A DNA stretch of 64,000 nucleotides from Archilochus colubris (Eukaryota > Chordata > Aves > Apodiformes > Trochilidae): NCBI GenBank assembly GCA_023079485.1, contig CM041083.1:109781554-109845553 (forward strand), given 5' to 3'. Positions 53,901 through 64,000 of the stretch are shown here, piece by piece. The position numbers were made by a program, and so were the translations under genes. Each line of letters opens with the position of its first letter. Position 1 is the first letter of the stretch. Under the pieces are notes generated by a model. The model had not been told where the DNA came from. It saw nothing but the letters and a program-made list of their open reading frames with translations, and did not search any database.

Positions 53901-56900
53901 CGTCATACCAAAGCAGTAAATGTTGTGCGCTTCTCTCCAAGTGGGGAGGTCTTAGCATCTGGAGGAGATGGTGAGTAATAATGCTTAACACACCTGGTAA
54001 ATGAAGCGAGGGGGGGGGGGGGAAAACCCAAAGCAAATACAGGAACTTTGTTCATACTCCTCAAACACTTGCAGATGTAGACTTGTACAGTCCCTCTTAT
54101 TATTATTAGTTAATGCATGTTATGCAGTTTCTAAGGAACTTGTCACTTGCTGTGTGTCTGAGAGTCTCTGATTTCCATATATGAAGTAATTACTATTTCC
54201 ATTTCTCAGGTTGAGAGATTGGATGGATTACTTATTGTCGTAGTGGGAAGTTGTGGTAGAATTTGTAAATTTAAGCTTCTGTCCTGGGCCACATGGACTC
54301 TTCAGTCACATTAAAGACAGCATTAGATAGGTGTGTGCTTTCTGAAACAGAGCTGAGTGTTGCCTGTCCTAGGTGGAAGATTTTTGAAAAGTCCAAAATA
54401 CAGAACCATAACCTGCTCTAATCAAAAGAGGAACTGAGCACTCCACCTTCATCTTACACCTGGAAATGTTAATATTGTTTTATTAGATAAATAAATAATT
54501 TTAAAATACCTTGATTAAAATCAGTAGCTCACACTGAAAGCTAAAGCAATCCAGCGCCTGCTCTTCTCTACCACTAAATAAGAACTACTTTTCTTGTGTC
54601 TTCTGTGAGATAATTGTAAGGTAGAACTAAATGTAATGCATTAACAAAACAGCTTGTGGGAAAGACAGCTTCCTGTTATTTCTTTTACAGATGCTGTTAT
54701 TTTATTGTGGAAGCTGAATGATAGCAAAGAATCAGAACCATTAGTTTTTCAGGATGAAGATGAAGCTCAGCTCAACAAGGAGAACTGGACAGTTGTTAAA
54801 ACTTTAAGGTAGTTTACTGTTTTATGAGTTTGTTTTCTGTCCAGTGTTTTTGATTTCCCAGTGGCTTTTGTCATCTGGTACGGTATTCTGTTCAGCATAT
54901 GTTGAACTTGAATGCTGTCTAAAATGTGCTTGTTCTAATATTCGTCCTTCTGTTGTCTTTAAGCTTTTTTTTTTTTTTTGATACAGTGCTAACCTAGATC
55001 TGTTAAGGCAGAAGATACAGCATTTATGTGACACAACTGACATTCTCTGAAATTGGTTCCTGACATTTTGAGTCACTTAAAGCTTAGCACAGAGATACAT
55101 AAAGTAAATGTGATTTATTTATTTATTAGTGAAAATTTTCATCATTATTAAAGCAGAAAGCATCTGTATATTAAATGATTCATGCATTTTTGCCAGGTTA
55201 TAGCTGTGAGCTTTGACTAATTTAAATTAGACTATATCTAAATCAGCCTCAATTTTGTTTCATGTGGTTCTTCTGAGTATGCTTTTTTTTTTTCTTTTAT
55301 AAAACCCTTAAGTATGCAGGCAAGCTTTCTTGAATAGTGGCACTTCCTAATTGCTTTAGTGTAGTGTTTTATTTTCTGTTTGTACAAATCCTAGAAACTT
55401 TGATTTGCAAAATTTCAGGTACAGTTTCCTAAATTACTTCAAGTGCAATCTTTTATTTATGAAAAAACCTTTGAAAAGGGAGGCTTATTTTGAATAGAAG
55501 TAGGATGTACTATTTTAAAATGTTCCACTGCCTTCTGAATATAGTTTTTTTTTTTAAGCTGAAAGTTCTCCTGTTCATTTCATTTTACCTTATTTGCATC
55601 TTATTTTTTTTTAATCTAAAAATTTACAAAAGTAATTTTTACAGGTAGCTGTTAATTTTAAAATTAATTGGTTTCTTCTCTTCTGGCTTCTAGAGGCCAC
55701 TTGGAAGATGTGTATGATATTTGCTGGACTTCAGATGGAAATTACATGGCATCTGCTTCAGTAGATAACACAGCTATAATGTGGGATGTCACTAAAGGTA
55801 AATGCTATGTTTATCACTTACGGCTCTGGACCTGATGGAGGTGTCTTATAACAGTTACCAAAAGAGTTGAAAGCATCTTTTTCTTGTGTCAGAGCAGCCC
55901 ACTTAGTTGTTAGGCTGCTGGGATTGCGAGGCAGATAGTCCAGCATATAAAGATATCCACATGCCAGCAAAATTTGCAGGTAAGTGATCTCTTCACCTTG
56001 GAGTATTTAGGAAGTAAGTCTCACCCAATGTTTTTTCCCCCCAAAACTCATAAACCAACAGTATGTATATTAATTAGTCCACCCCACACCTCAACAAACA
56101 GGCAAAACTTGATTACTATGAGGTAAATAGCTGTCTAGGTAAAAAATGTAAGGTGATTATAGGATGCAGGCTCATGCATATCCCACTGCAGTGTGTTGCG
56201 TGTCTTTTCCAAGTCCTATCTATAGAAGATTTAATAGTAACAGCCAGGTTACGTTGCTTTACAGAGTCTAATGGTTTTTTCTTAGCAGGGTAATTGTTAC
56301 TTTCACTTTTAATTTAATGTGGAAATATTTAACTTTATCTAACCTTTTATCTCACATTTCTAATATTTAGTGTCTAGTTAAGAAAAATAGAATCCATGTT
56401 AACTTTTGAGTGTGCACACTCTTGAAAATCTATGTGTTCTGCTGATGATGTTTTTTGTATTCTTCGTTTGGGTGCTTAATGTCTCTTCCATTTAAACTAT
56501 CACACATACACTTTTCCAAAAGTCTTTATGGTAAATACATTAATATTTAATTAAGACTGTGTGTGCTCAGAGCACATAAATATGTATAGGAGCATTGTGA
56601 CTGAAAGTCTCTTAAGTCTCAGACTGATCATAACTTTAAAGGGACAAATCTGTTAGAGTTATTACTGAAAAAAGCTGGATGTTCTCTTAAGATGATATGT
56701 TACGTTACTTACATGTAATGTCTTCCATTCTCATTGTTTTATCATGCAGTTAATGCCTTGGAGGGCATGTGTCTAAACAGAGAGACAGCTAGTGAGTTGG
56801 AAACAAGAAGCCATTAGTGGAAAATATAGGCTTTATGATACAGTATTTCTTTGCAACAAGCAACACTGTACTACTGGAAGAAAAACGTCTGTCCCTACTG

Positions 56901-59900
56901 CTCAAAATCAAGTATTTAATGATATTATCTGTAAATTTACCTCATCACAATGGTCTGGATCTGACGCATTCAGCTGTTTAACACCAGTGAGGTCAGGGAG
57001 CTAGTACCATTGAGGCAGATCTCAATGGAAGAGCTGTGGAAGAACATGCGTTAGCACTGCTGTGGAATTGTTTCTGAAGGCTGTCCATGCATAAGTGTCA
57101 GTCAGCATGTGTGTAGTATGGCTTCTTGCCACTACCTGTTCAGCAGAGTAGGTGAGCGTATAGAGCCCTACACAGGTAGAGCCTTGCTATCTAGACCCTG
57201 CTGAATGCTACCTTTTAGCTCTGGAATTTCTGGCTCAGTATTCAGCCAAATTCTGCTATCTGTGAACAGCTAGACTTGCCTGAAGATTTTTTTCTAAATG
57301 GCAAAGCTTCTGGTGTACTTCTGGTTTTGGATTATACTTATCTTCCATGTTTATTACCTAAGCCAAAATGCCTATCTGAGTTGGTTTGTAGGGAACCAGC
57401 CTTGAATTGTCATATCATGATTTACTGTTCTTGTGAAGATGTTAGAAATAAAGCATTTCCAATATTCTTATCAGATGCTATCAAGTTAACAGTTTGTGTG
57501 TTTAAGGAATATTGTTTTAAAACTCATTTGAATTTCACATCTGGAAACTGTTTGTAATTTCAGGACAGAAGGTTTCAATATTAAATGAACATAAGAGTTA
57601 CGTCCAAGGAATAACCTGGGATCCTCTAGGCCAGTACATTGCAACTCTGAGTTGTGATAGGTGAGCTGTTGGTCTTAATTTTTTTTTCATTAGTGTTCTT
57701 TCTTACCTGCTTACCTGAGTGTGAATTAAAAGCAAGTGTATGAGTATAAATGTAACGTAATTTTATTCAGCTTGATCTGTAAAAAGGTTCATGTGAAATA
57801 AAAGTGACACTTCAGTTAATCTTTTGCTTGTGGTAAATTGATTTCTGAAGTCTAAGTTTCTCCAAACATGAAGTAAGTTTACATAAACTTGTGTAGAAAT
57901 TCTAATTCAGGAAATAATTTTTCATGGTCATGAGAGATACCTGATGCATCCTAAGAGAGTTCTGCATTTTCTGGTTGTTAATGAGTTAATAAGTTCATTC
58001 TTGTGGTTCTGCAGAAAGAGACAAACAGGTTAAGAAATGTTTTTCTGCTCTGATATCTTTCTTTTGCCCTCTTACCCCCTCAATCACCAGCAGTTTTGTA
58101 AGTGATGTCACTGGGAAAGCTAAACACAGTTCGTAAACTTGTCCCTTGTCAGAACTTTGAATTGAGCTTAAACTGTTTGGCACATGAGTGCTGCTCTGAA
58201 GGGTTTGCAGCTGGCTAATAAATGTATGTCATCTGGCAACTGCTGCAAAGAGAACTGCACTAATAGTGGGAAAAGTAGTTTTGATTTAAGATTTGCAATA
58301 GGCTCAGAAAAATGGTAGGTTAATGATGGCTGGGTCATTATGAGCCTCTGCCTCTGATAATCACTTATGTGAGATTTCTGTGCCTTTATTAAAATGAACA
58401 GCAGTGAAACACAAGTAATAGAACGATGCACAAGTTTTTCTTGGAGTGAAGTCTCAAGCAAGGGCACGAACCAATCTCAAGAGAAGAAATCCTCTCTCAG
58501 GTTTCAGACACTTTTCTGCAAGGGCAGTGAATAGCATAGGCTCATACCAGGAGCCGGGACAGTTGCCAGGACTTGGCACTCAACAGCCTTGGGTAGGAAG
58601 ACCTGTTCCCTCCTTTGGCAGATGAGCTTTACTGTATGACATCCAGATACAGTAGTTCCACAACTGTCTCAGACTGTCTACCACAGCCTCATCTTCTATT
58701 AGCACTTTCTAGGTCTGTTCAGGACTCTGTGGAGCTGTTTCAGCTCATTAAATCACTAGAAAGTTGTTTTGTTTTTTGTGTGGCATTTGTTTTCTGCCAG
58801 CCTAGCAAACCATCATAACTTAGCAAAGGTCAGAGCTGGCAGAAAAGAGGGAGTGAGTGGTGGATTGACCAATTGGTTTTGTTTAGGCTACCTGCTGTTT
58901 TAACAACATAAAGTCAGGGGAGGTCTAGCATTCTATATAGAGAATATACTTCAGCTTTAATTTATTCTGGAATAAACTGAAGCATAGAGATGTAGCTAGT
59001 TGTCTTTGCGCTGAGTTCCCACTCCACAGGAACATGCTGGCTACTAGAGCATGGGTAGGAATGGTGTGCCTGTTCACTGTCCACTAATTCTCTCATTCCT
59101 CCACTAATGTATATACTGGTACTTCACAAACCTTGAGTCAAATAATTGTCAGTGATTCACTGTTTTTTTAGGTGTCAAGAATATGTCCACCTGGTGGTGT
59201 CTCATAATCAGAAATGTAATTATTGTGTGGTTGCCATTTATATTTAGCAGTCCTGACTGAGAAATAAGGCACTGTAGTGCCATGTGAAACTTGGGGTGAA
59301 AGGTAGTTATTTGTAGTTAACTCTGCTCTCCACTATATAGGGTCCTGCGGGTGTACAACACACAAACCAAGCGTGTAGCGTTCAATGTTACCAGGATGCC
59401 ATCTGGATCAGGAGCTGAAGGAGAGGTACAGTGTTCTGCTACTAATGGTACTGGAGAATGCACTGGGTGCCATTTTGTATGAGGTGTTCTATTCTGTGAA
59501 ACCAAAGGGGCATTTTCTATTCATGTAATTGTATGTCAGGTATTTTTTTTCTGTATCTCACCATTGCATTTTTTTAATAGAGACTGCTTCAGGTTTTCTC
59601 AAACGTTACAGAAATCACTCAGAAAGAACACTTGCAAGTTCATCTGATTTAAAGTAGTAGCACAGTATCTTTGATTGTAAATGTTAAACATAATGTGGAA
59701 AAAGTAACATGCATAGTGAATTCTTAATAGAAGAAACTTTTAACATGTCTGTCAGTATTTGCAAGTTTATTACTGAATAATACATAGCAATATTTTAGTG
59801 AGCCTAAAAGTGAAAACAAAGAGCTTTCTTCCCTGAAACAGTTCTAAATGGCAGTAAAATAACATCTCTAAGCTGACTATAACCTTTTTAATTCCTTGGA

Positions 59901-62900
59901 TTACTTTCCTTTTTTGTGACAACATTTTTAACAGTTTTATAGAGGGTAAAAAACAGAGCTGAGAAAGAATGTTTTGCCATTACAGAAGTTCTCTTTAAAC
60001 CTCTAATATTAGTGTTCAAATTAAATGCCTAAGGAACAGGCTTCTATGCTAACTTTTAAATAATGTTCTTCTCCAGGTTAGTACTATTTTTTTATTACTG
60101 GTCTAATGTGCCTGCTCTTGGAGTGTTTTGATTAGTAGGATCAAGGCCTATATTTGTTAGCTGTGAAAAATTTATAGCACAGCAGAAAGTAAGTTTGAAG
60201 GGGCCATGGTTTTAAAAGTATTTTATCTCTTCTTTTAAATGTTTCATCCGGTTGCATTGTACAAATGGATAGTTTTTCTCACTTGAATTCCAGTTGATGT
60301 ATTCATGGTTCTTCATAGAGTCATATTATCAATGTTACAGGCTAGGAGCTATCGGATGTTTCATGATGATGGCATGAAGTCATTTTTCCGTAGACTCAGT
60401 TTTACTCCTGATGGCTCCTATTTACTCACTCCAGGTAGGTGAGAACGTGTACTGTAACTTTCATGGTATCTATTATGCCCTAATTTCCACATACCTCAAG
60501 ATTGCTTCCAAACTACTAGGGGATGCTTATCTTAATTATGCTATTACCTCATTCTCCCTGTTGAAAAAAATGGAAGGCTCAACAATGCTCTTCTGTTAGC
60601 AGTCCAGAACATCAACTTTCTCCTGTGACAAAAATTTTATGTATGACATTTTTCTGAACTGAAACATGTAAATCGCAACAACACAGCTCTGTTAAAGTAG
60701 AAATTAAGAATAATGAGTGGCTTCATTTGACAGATCTGTTTGTTTGTATCCTTTCTTAAGAATATTCTCCAGTAATAGTAAAAATAACATGGCAAAGAGG
60801 GGATCAATTTGCCTGTATAAGCACTGCTCTTATAGATGTCTGGCAACATGAAAAAGAAGCTTTGAGGAGGAAGTATATAAGGGAAACAAAACCAGCACTA
60901 AAAAAATATTTGGGATGCCTTTTTAAGTTGTGTTCAGGTTGCACAGCTTTTGCCCAACTGACAAGCGTAATTCCTGAGAAGTAGAATGTTTATGGACATA
61001 AAGTATGGACTCAATGCCTTTTTGAGTTGATGAGTAACATTTTAAACTTTATTTTTGCAGCTGGCTGTGTTGAATCAGGAGAAAATGTAACAAACACCAC
61101 ATATGTTTTCTCCAGAAACAATCTTAAAAGGTAGACTTAATAAGATCAAAATATCTTTTTATTAAGAAAAATAATAATAATAAAAATGCTGTTTTCTGAA
61201 GTACTGATTCTTTATAAAAGGCCCATGGGTCACCTGCCATGTCCTGGAAAGGCAACTCTTGCTGTTCGATGCTGCCCAGTCTACTTTGAGTTGAGACAAG
61301 CATTTAAAAAAGGTACTGTAAATTCTTCAGGGAGTATGATTTTACAGCAAATACATGAAAAGGCCAATGTGGCTGGTTAGTATTTTTTGCCCTAGTATTC
61401 TAACATTCTGTTAAGATAGTGCTGTAGGACAGCTAAGAAGACATTTTGTGATTCTAAGAACCTGTATTCACCTCAAGTACCTTGTGAGTAGCTTTTGATG
61501 TAGTGGATAAATGTTCTGTTTGGCCTCTTAGGCTACAGAAACACTGTTCAATGTTTTTCTTTAACTTCTAACTATTTCATGTGAGTAAAAGTAAATAACT
61601 TGGCTTAGCACTAAAGAAGTGACACAGTGAAATATTTTCTGTTAGTCTAAACTACCTACATCAGAGAGCTGGTGTAGTTTGCAACAACCATAGCTGTTTA
61701 TTCAAGGAAGCCAAACCTGAAGCTGTGCCAGTGTTATGGGCCAGAACAAGAGTTTGAGGAGGGGATTGGATTGTATGAAATTGCTTGAGAATTTACCTGG
61801 AGATTGAAATCTGGTCTTATTGTGAGCCCAGTGAGTCCAGGAGATTTTATATTTTAACAAGACTGAGCTTGCTCTAGTGAAATGCACAGCTTTGTTCCTT
61901 TCTTTAGAGGGTCAGCTTGTAGTATTTCTTACCAGATTTAGAGATTACCTACTGTGTATTTGTATTTTCATCATAATCTTTAGAACCATTGTCATGGTGT
62001 GTTGCAAAGGAAGAAGATCAGTGTCTGCTGTTAGTCTCTAGCTTCTCTGCATGGAGTGTTCAGTTTCTGCAACATACACCCAAAAAAGTGAAGGCTTATG
62101 GTAGTCTAGAAATCTGCAGATGTAAATAACTTACATTATGTTAATGGCTTGTCTGTTTTACTGTATAGCTTCCATAATCATTGTAGAATTGAATGAGACC
62201 CCTGTATACTGGGAATTTCTGAAAGCAGTTAACTAGCACTTAGCTTCCAGTGGAAGCTGGAGTAATCTGAGTTTACAAAGAACTAATGTTTCAGTGGAAA
62301 GTCTGAGAGCACTGAATGGAAGATACCACAAATAAAGTTAAATCCATTGTTTTGACTGAGTCATGCAGAATATAATGTCATATAAATATATTGTGACCTT
62401 GATTTACACTATATCCTAAGGTGTGCTTGTTTTGTTTTTGTATTACAGTGCATATAAATACACTGAAACATTTCAGCTGAACACAAATGTAACACACTTA
62501 ACAAAACAATAGCAATCCAGATGGACAAAACTTGCTAATTTCTCTGTTTTAAGCTAAGACAATAGAAGGCACACTTCAGGCAACAAAAAGGATAGTGCTT
62601 GACATTAAACCTTACATTTTAATAAAGTGCTGTTTTCTCAGATGTTGCTTTGATACTGATTAGTAATGAAATATTAAGATTCGTGACTAAGGTAGTGTAA
62701 TTAATATCTTGCAATGAATACAAGAGGGAATTCTGAATGTGTTAATTTCTTTGCATTCTAGATGAAGTCAGTCAGAAATCAGCTCCTGCTCTATTTAACC
62801 TGCCCTATCGATTGGTGTTTGCTGTTGCTTCAGAAGATTCTGTGCTTTTTTATGATACTGAGCAGCACTTCCCCTTTGGTTATGTTTCTAACATACATTA

Positions 62901-62924
62901 TCACACCCTGAGTGACATTTCGTG
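50782..62924 (+). CDS. CHAF1B: CHAF1B (CAF-1 p60), first ten coding exons, 360 residues
   Basis: CHAF1B is the WD40 subunit of chromatin assembly factor 1. With CHAF1A and RBBP4 it deposits H3-H4 on newly replicated DNA in the nucleus; this is family knowledge. The sequence starts [20 protein letters not shown], and successive WD blades end in [28 protein letters not shown] and DRVLRVYN. Further blades run to [20 protein letters not shown] and end at ISW. Ten exons join in phase with GT-AG introns and no stop. The reading breaks off inside a codon at the last donor; the final blades and the Ser/Pro-rich C-terminal tail lie beyond the window. The ATG follows a good acceptor (TTTTATTTAG) by five bases. 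Confidence 0.97.
51787..52252 (-). mobile_element. CR1 retrotransposon, relatively intact 3' part
   Basis: The + strand begins AATCATAGAATCATAGAATT, then GGCTGGGTTGGAAGGGACCT, and runs to GGTTGCCCTCCTTTAGACCT. The 8-bp ATTCTATG-type terminal repeat is intact. On the minus strand the text still reads [20 protein letters not shown], the familiar CR1 3' segment. It looks younger than the other copies, being closest to the consensus I remember. Confidence 0.95.
53310..53660. repeat. Dispersed repeat fragment, family uncertain
   Basis: CCATGGGCTGCAAGGGGGCA, then GGGGAATCTTTGTTCCAGCA and CCTGGTGTCTGCAGGACTGT, resemble text that recurs in bird genomes, which I associate with LTR retroelements. The segment is more GC-rich than the surrounding intron. 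The naming rests on memory only. Confidence 0.45.
53838..53970 (+). CDS. CHAF1B: CHAF1B exon 3
   Basis: [20 protein letters not shown], then [20 protein letters not shown], to SGGD; closes the first WD blade and holds most of the second. Phase 1 end. Confidence 0.96.
54010..54022 (+). repeat. Poly(G) run, 13 G
   Basis: An uninterrupted G run sits 40 bp into an intron, directly after exon 3. Confidence 0.9.
54691..54808 (+). CDS. CHAF1B: CHAF1B exon 4
   Basis: (D)[20 protein letters not shown], then [18 protein letters not shown]; an acidic loop between blades. Phase 2 end. Confidence 0.96.
55694..55797 (+). CDS. CHAF1B: CHAF1B exon 5
   Basis: (R)[20 protein letters not shown], then [14 protein letters not shown], a textbook WD blade. 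Phase 1 end. Confidence 0.97.
55798..57563 (+). other. CHAF1B intron 5
   Basis: 1.8 kb of A/T-rich sequence with no transposon, RNA gene or exon that I can recognise. Confidence 0.6.
57564..57660 (+). CDS. CHAF1B: CHAF1B exon 6
   Basis: (G)[20 protein letters not shown], then [11 protein letters not shown]. Phase 2 end. Confidence 0.96.
57661..59340 (+). other. CHAF1B intron 6
   Basis: 1.7 kb with no transposon, RNA gene or exon recognised. Confidence 0.6.
59341..59425 (+). CDS. CHAF1B: CHAF1B exon 7
   Basis: (R)[20 protein letters not shown], then SGSGAEGE. Phase 0 end. Confidence 0.95.
60341..60434 (+). CDS. CHAF1B: CHAF1B exon 8
   Basis: [20 protein letters not shown], then [11 protein letters not shown]. 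Phase 1 end. Confidence 0.96.
61061..61130 (+). CDS. CHAF1B: CHAF1B exon 9
   Basis: (A)[20 protein letters not shown], then LK. Phase 2 end. The next exon starts only 90 bp later. Confidence 0.95.
61221..61312 (+). CDS. CHAF1B: CHAF1B exon 10
   Basis: (R)[20 protein letters not shown], then [10 protein letters not shown]. The acceptor TCTTTATAAAAG has a poor pyrimidine tract, but frame and homology require it. Confidence 0.94.
61313..62761 (+). other. CHAF1B intron 10
   Basis: 1.4 kb with no repeat family or RNA gene recognised. Confidence 0.6.
62762..62924 (+). CDS. CHAF1B: CHAF1B exon 11, last in window
   Basis: (D)[20 protein letters not shown], then [20 protein letters not shown], to LSDIS plus two bases of Trp on TG|GTAGGT. 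The segment before NLPYRLV is longer than I recall for the human protein. Confidence 0.95.
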
Positions 62925-64000
62925 GTAGGTAATTGTTACATTCTTAAATTTTGTTATGATGGAGATGTCCTTTTCACATGTTGAAGTTCTGCATGTCTTG
63001 TGTCTTGCTTTACTTCTGTGTTTTGTTTATGATGGACACATGGAGTCACTGTCATGGCAGTCATGAATAGCAAGCCACCTCTTTTTTACTCTGTTAACTA
63101 AAGAATTATGGTTCTTTTATTGGTTGGGAAACAAGTTGCATGCAAGCACCCTGAGGACAAGCAGATTGAGGTTCTTATGAAAAAAAATGTATTGGGTGCT
63201 CATGAAAATTTTCCATTGTTCAGGCTAATTAGTAACAGTAATAATAAGACATTCAGAGAGGTTTGGAAGTCATCTCTCTGTTCAGATGTCTGTGTCTTGC
63301 CCAAATTCTGCTGTTTCTGCACAGTTACTGAGTGATTGAGTTATTGAGTGATTCATCATATATGGGATGAAGTAAGTTATCTGACTTGATTTGGAGAGTC
63401 AAAACTGAAGCTGAAAATTGAACCTCAGTCTTACTCAGAATACAGCCCTCTGCTGACAAGGCTTCCTCTCTCATGCCTTTCTAGCCAGTATGCTTAAGCT
63501 TAGGACCACATGGAGGCCTCTTTTTCAGAAGTTATAATTGATGCACAAACATTGAAAACCTTTGTGTGGCAGGAGGAGGGGAGTGGAAGAGAGTAGAAAA
63601 TAAAGTAGGTTTAATCAGTGGTAGACATTACTTGGTGAAATGAGCATGGAGGATCCATTCAGGGGAGCACCACAGTGATTCTGAGCATTTCCTCAACAAA
63701 GTGAAGGAACTTGAACTGCTCTGCTGGTCTGAATTTAGGAGAGTTCAGCAGAATTTCAGAAATTGTTGCTGAAGATTTGTGTACCTGCAGTTGAACCATA
63801 CTTTGTGCCAGCTCAAATGACACGTGCTGGCAGCAGCATATTACGAGGATCACGGGCAACACCAGAGAAATTAAATCAGGTGCAAAAGCCAGAATTCAAT
63901 GTATTTTGTCCATTTGCTTTGGGTGTTTTTTCATTTGACTATAATGTTATTTAAATGTGTGCATATACTTGGGGAAGGGAGAAAGAAAAGATAGGTACAA
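62925..64000 (+). other. CHAF1B intron 11, cut by window end
   Basis: No sequence matching the next expected CHAF1B segment (the blade beginning SSDGAFLA in human) is present, so the next exon lies past the window. Nothing else was recognised. Confidence 0.7.

Noticed and set aside
1..64000. CRISPR arrays, operons, bacterial mobile elements, tRNA or rRNA genes
   Set aside because: The window is vertebrate nuclear DNA. I found no tRNA or rRNA gene by eye, and none of the repeats has CRISPR spacing.

Overview
This window is vertebrate nuclear DNA, almost certainly from a bird. Multi-exon genes with GT-AG introns and CpG-island promoters dominate it. The interspersed repeats are CR1 non-LTR retrotransposons with the typical 3'-end text (copies of AATCATAGAATCATAGAAT on the + strand, meaning a minus-strand insertion) plus retroviral-type LTRs. 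One CR1 copy (51.8-52.3 kb) resembles a subfamily I associate with songbirds, but the species is not proven.

Three protein genes lie head to tail on the + strand, in the same order and orientation as human 21q22. (1) The last 19 exons of DOP1B (DOPEY2), from 1 to the stop at 13743: the C-terminal 1,016 residues. (2) The complete MORC3 coding region, 17 exons, 20051 to 45609, 926 residues. (3) The first ten coding exons of CHAF1B (CAF-1 p60), 50782 to 62924, 360 residues covering most of the WD40 propeller; the rest lies beyond the window. All exon joins were checked by phase, and every gene reads through without a frameshift or internal stop.

Region by region: 1-13.7 kb DOP1B, with an old CR1 and a probable 664-bp solo LTR in its introns; 13.7-20.0 kb DOP1B 3' UTR, two CR1 fragments and two GC-rich stretches, the second being the MORC3 promoter; 20-45.6 kb MORC3, whose 5.6-kb intron 9 is full of LTR-like and tandem-repeat sequence and whose intron 16 holds a 1.4-kb sense-strand CR1; 45.6-49.6 kb MORC3 3' UTR, intergenic DNA and a CR1; 49.6-50.3 kb CHAF1B CpG-island promoter with clear NRF1 and E2F sites; 50.3-64 kb CHAF1B, with a CR1 and another dispersed repeat in its second intron.

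The genes are neighbours rather than a pathway: DOP1B acts in endosome-to-Golgi traffic, MORC3 is a nuclear GHKL ATPase that reads H3K4 methylation, and CHAF1B is a replication-coupled histone chaperone. The most informative observation is that MORC3 carries two U12-type (minor spliceosome) introns with exact consensus signals. One is an AT-AC intron that standard GT-AG gene finders would miss or misjoin. I found no new multi-gene system; the rest is conventional vertebrate genome structure with some notable repeats.
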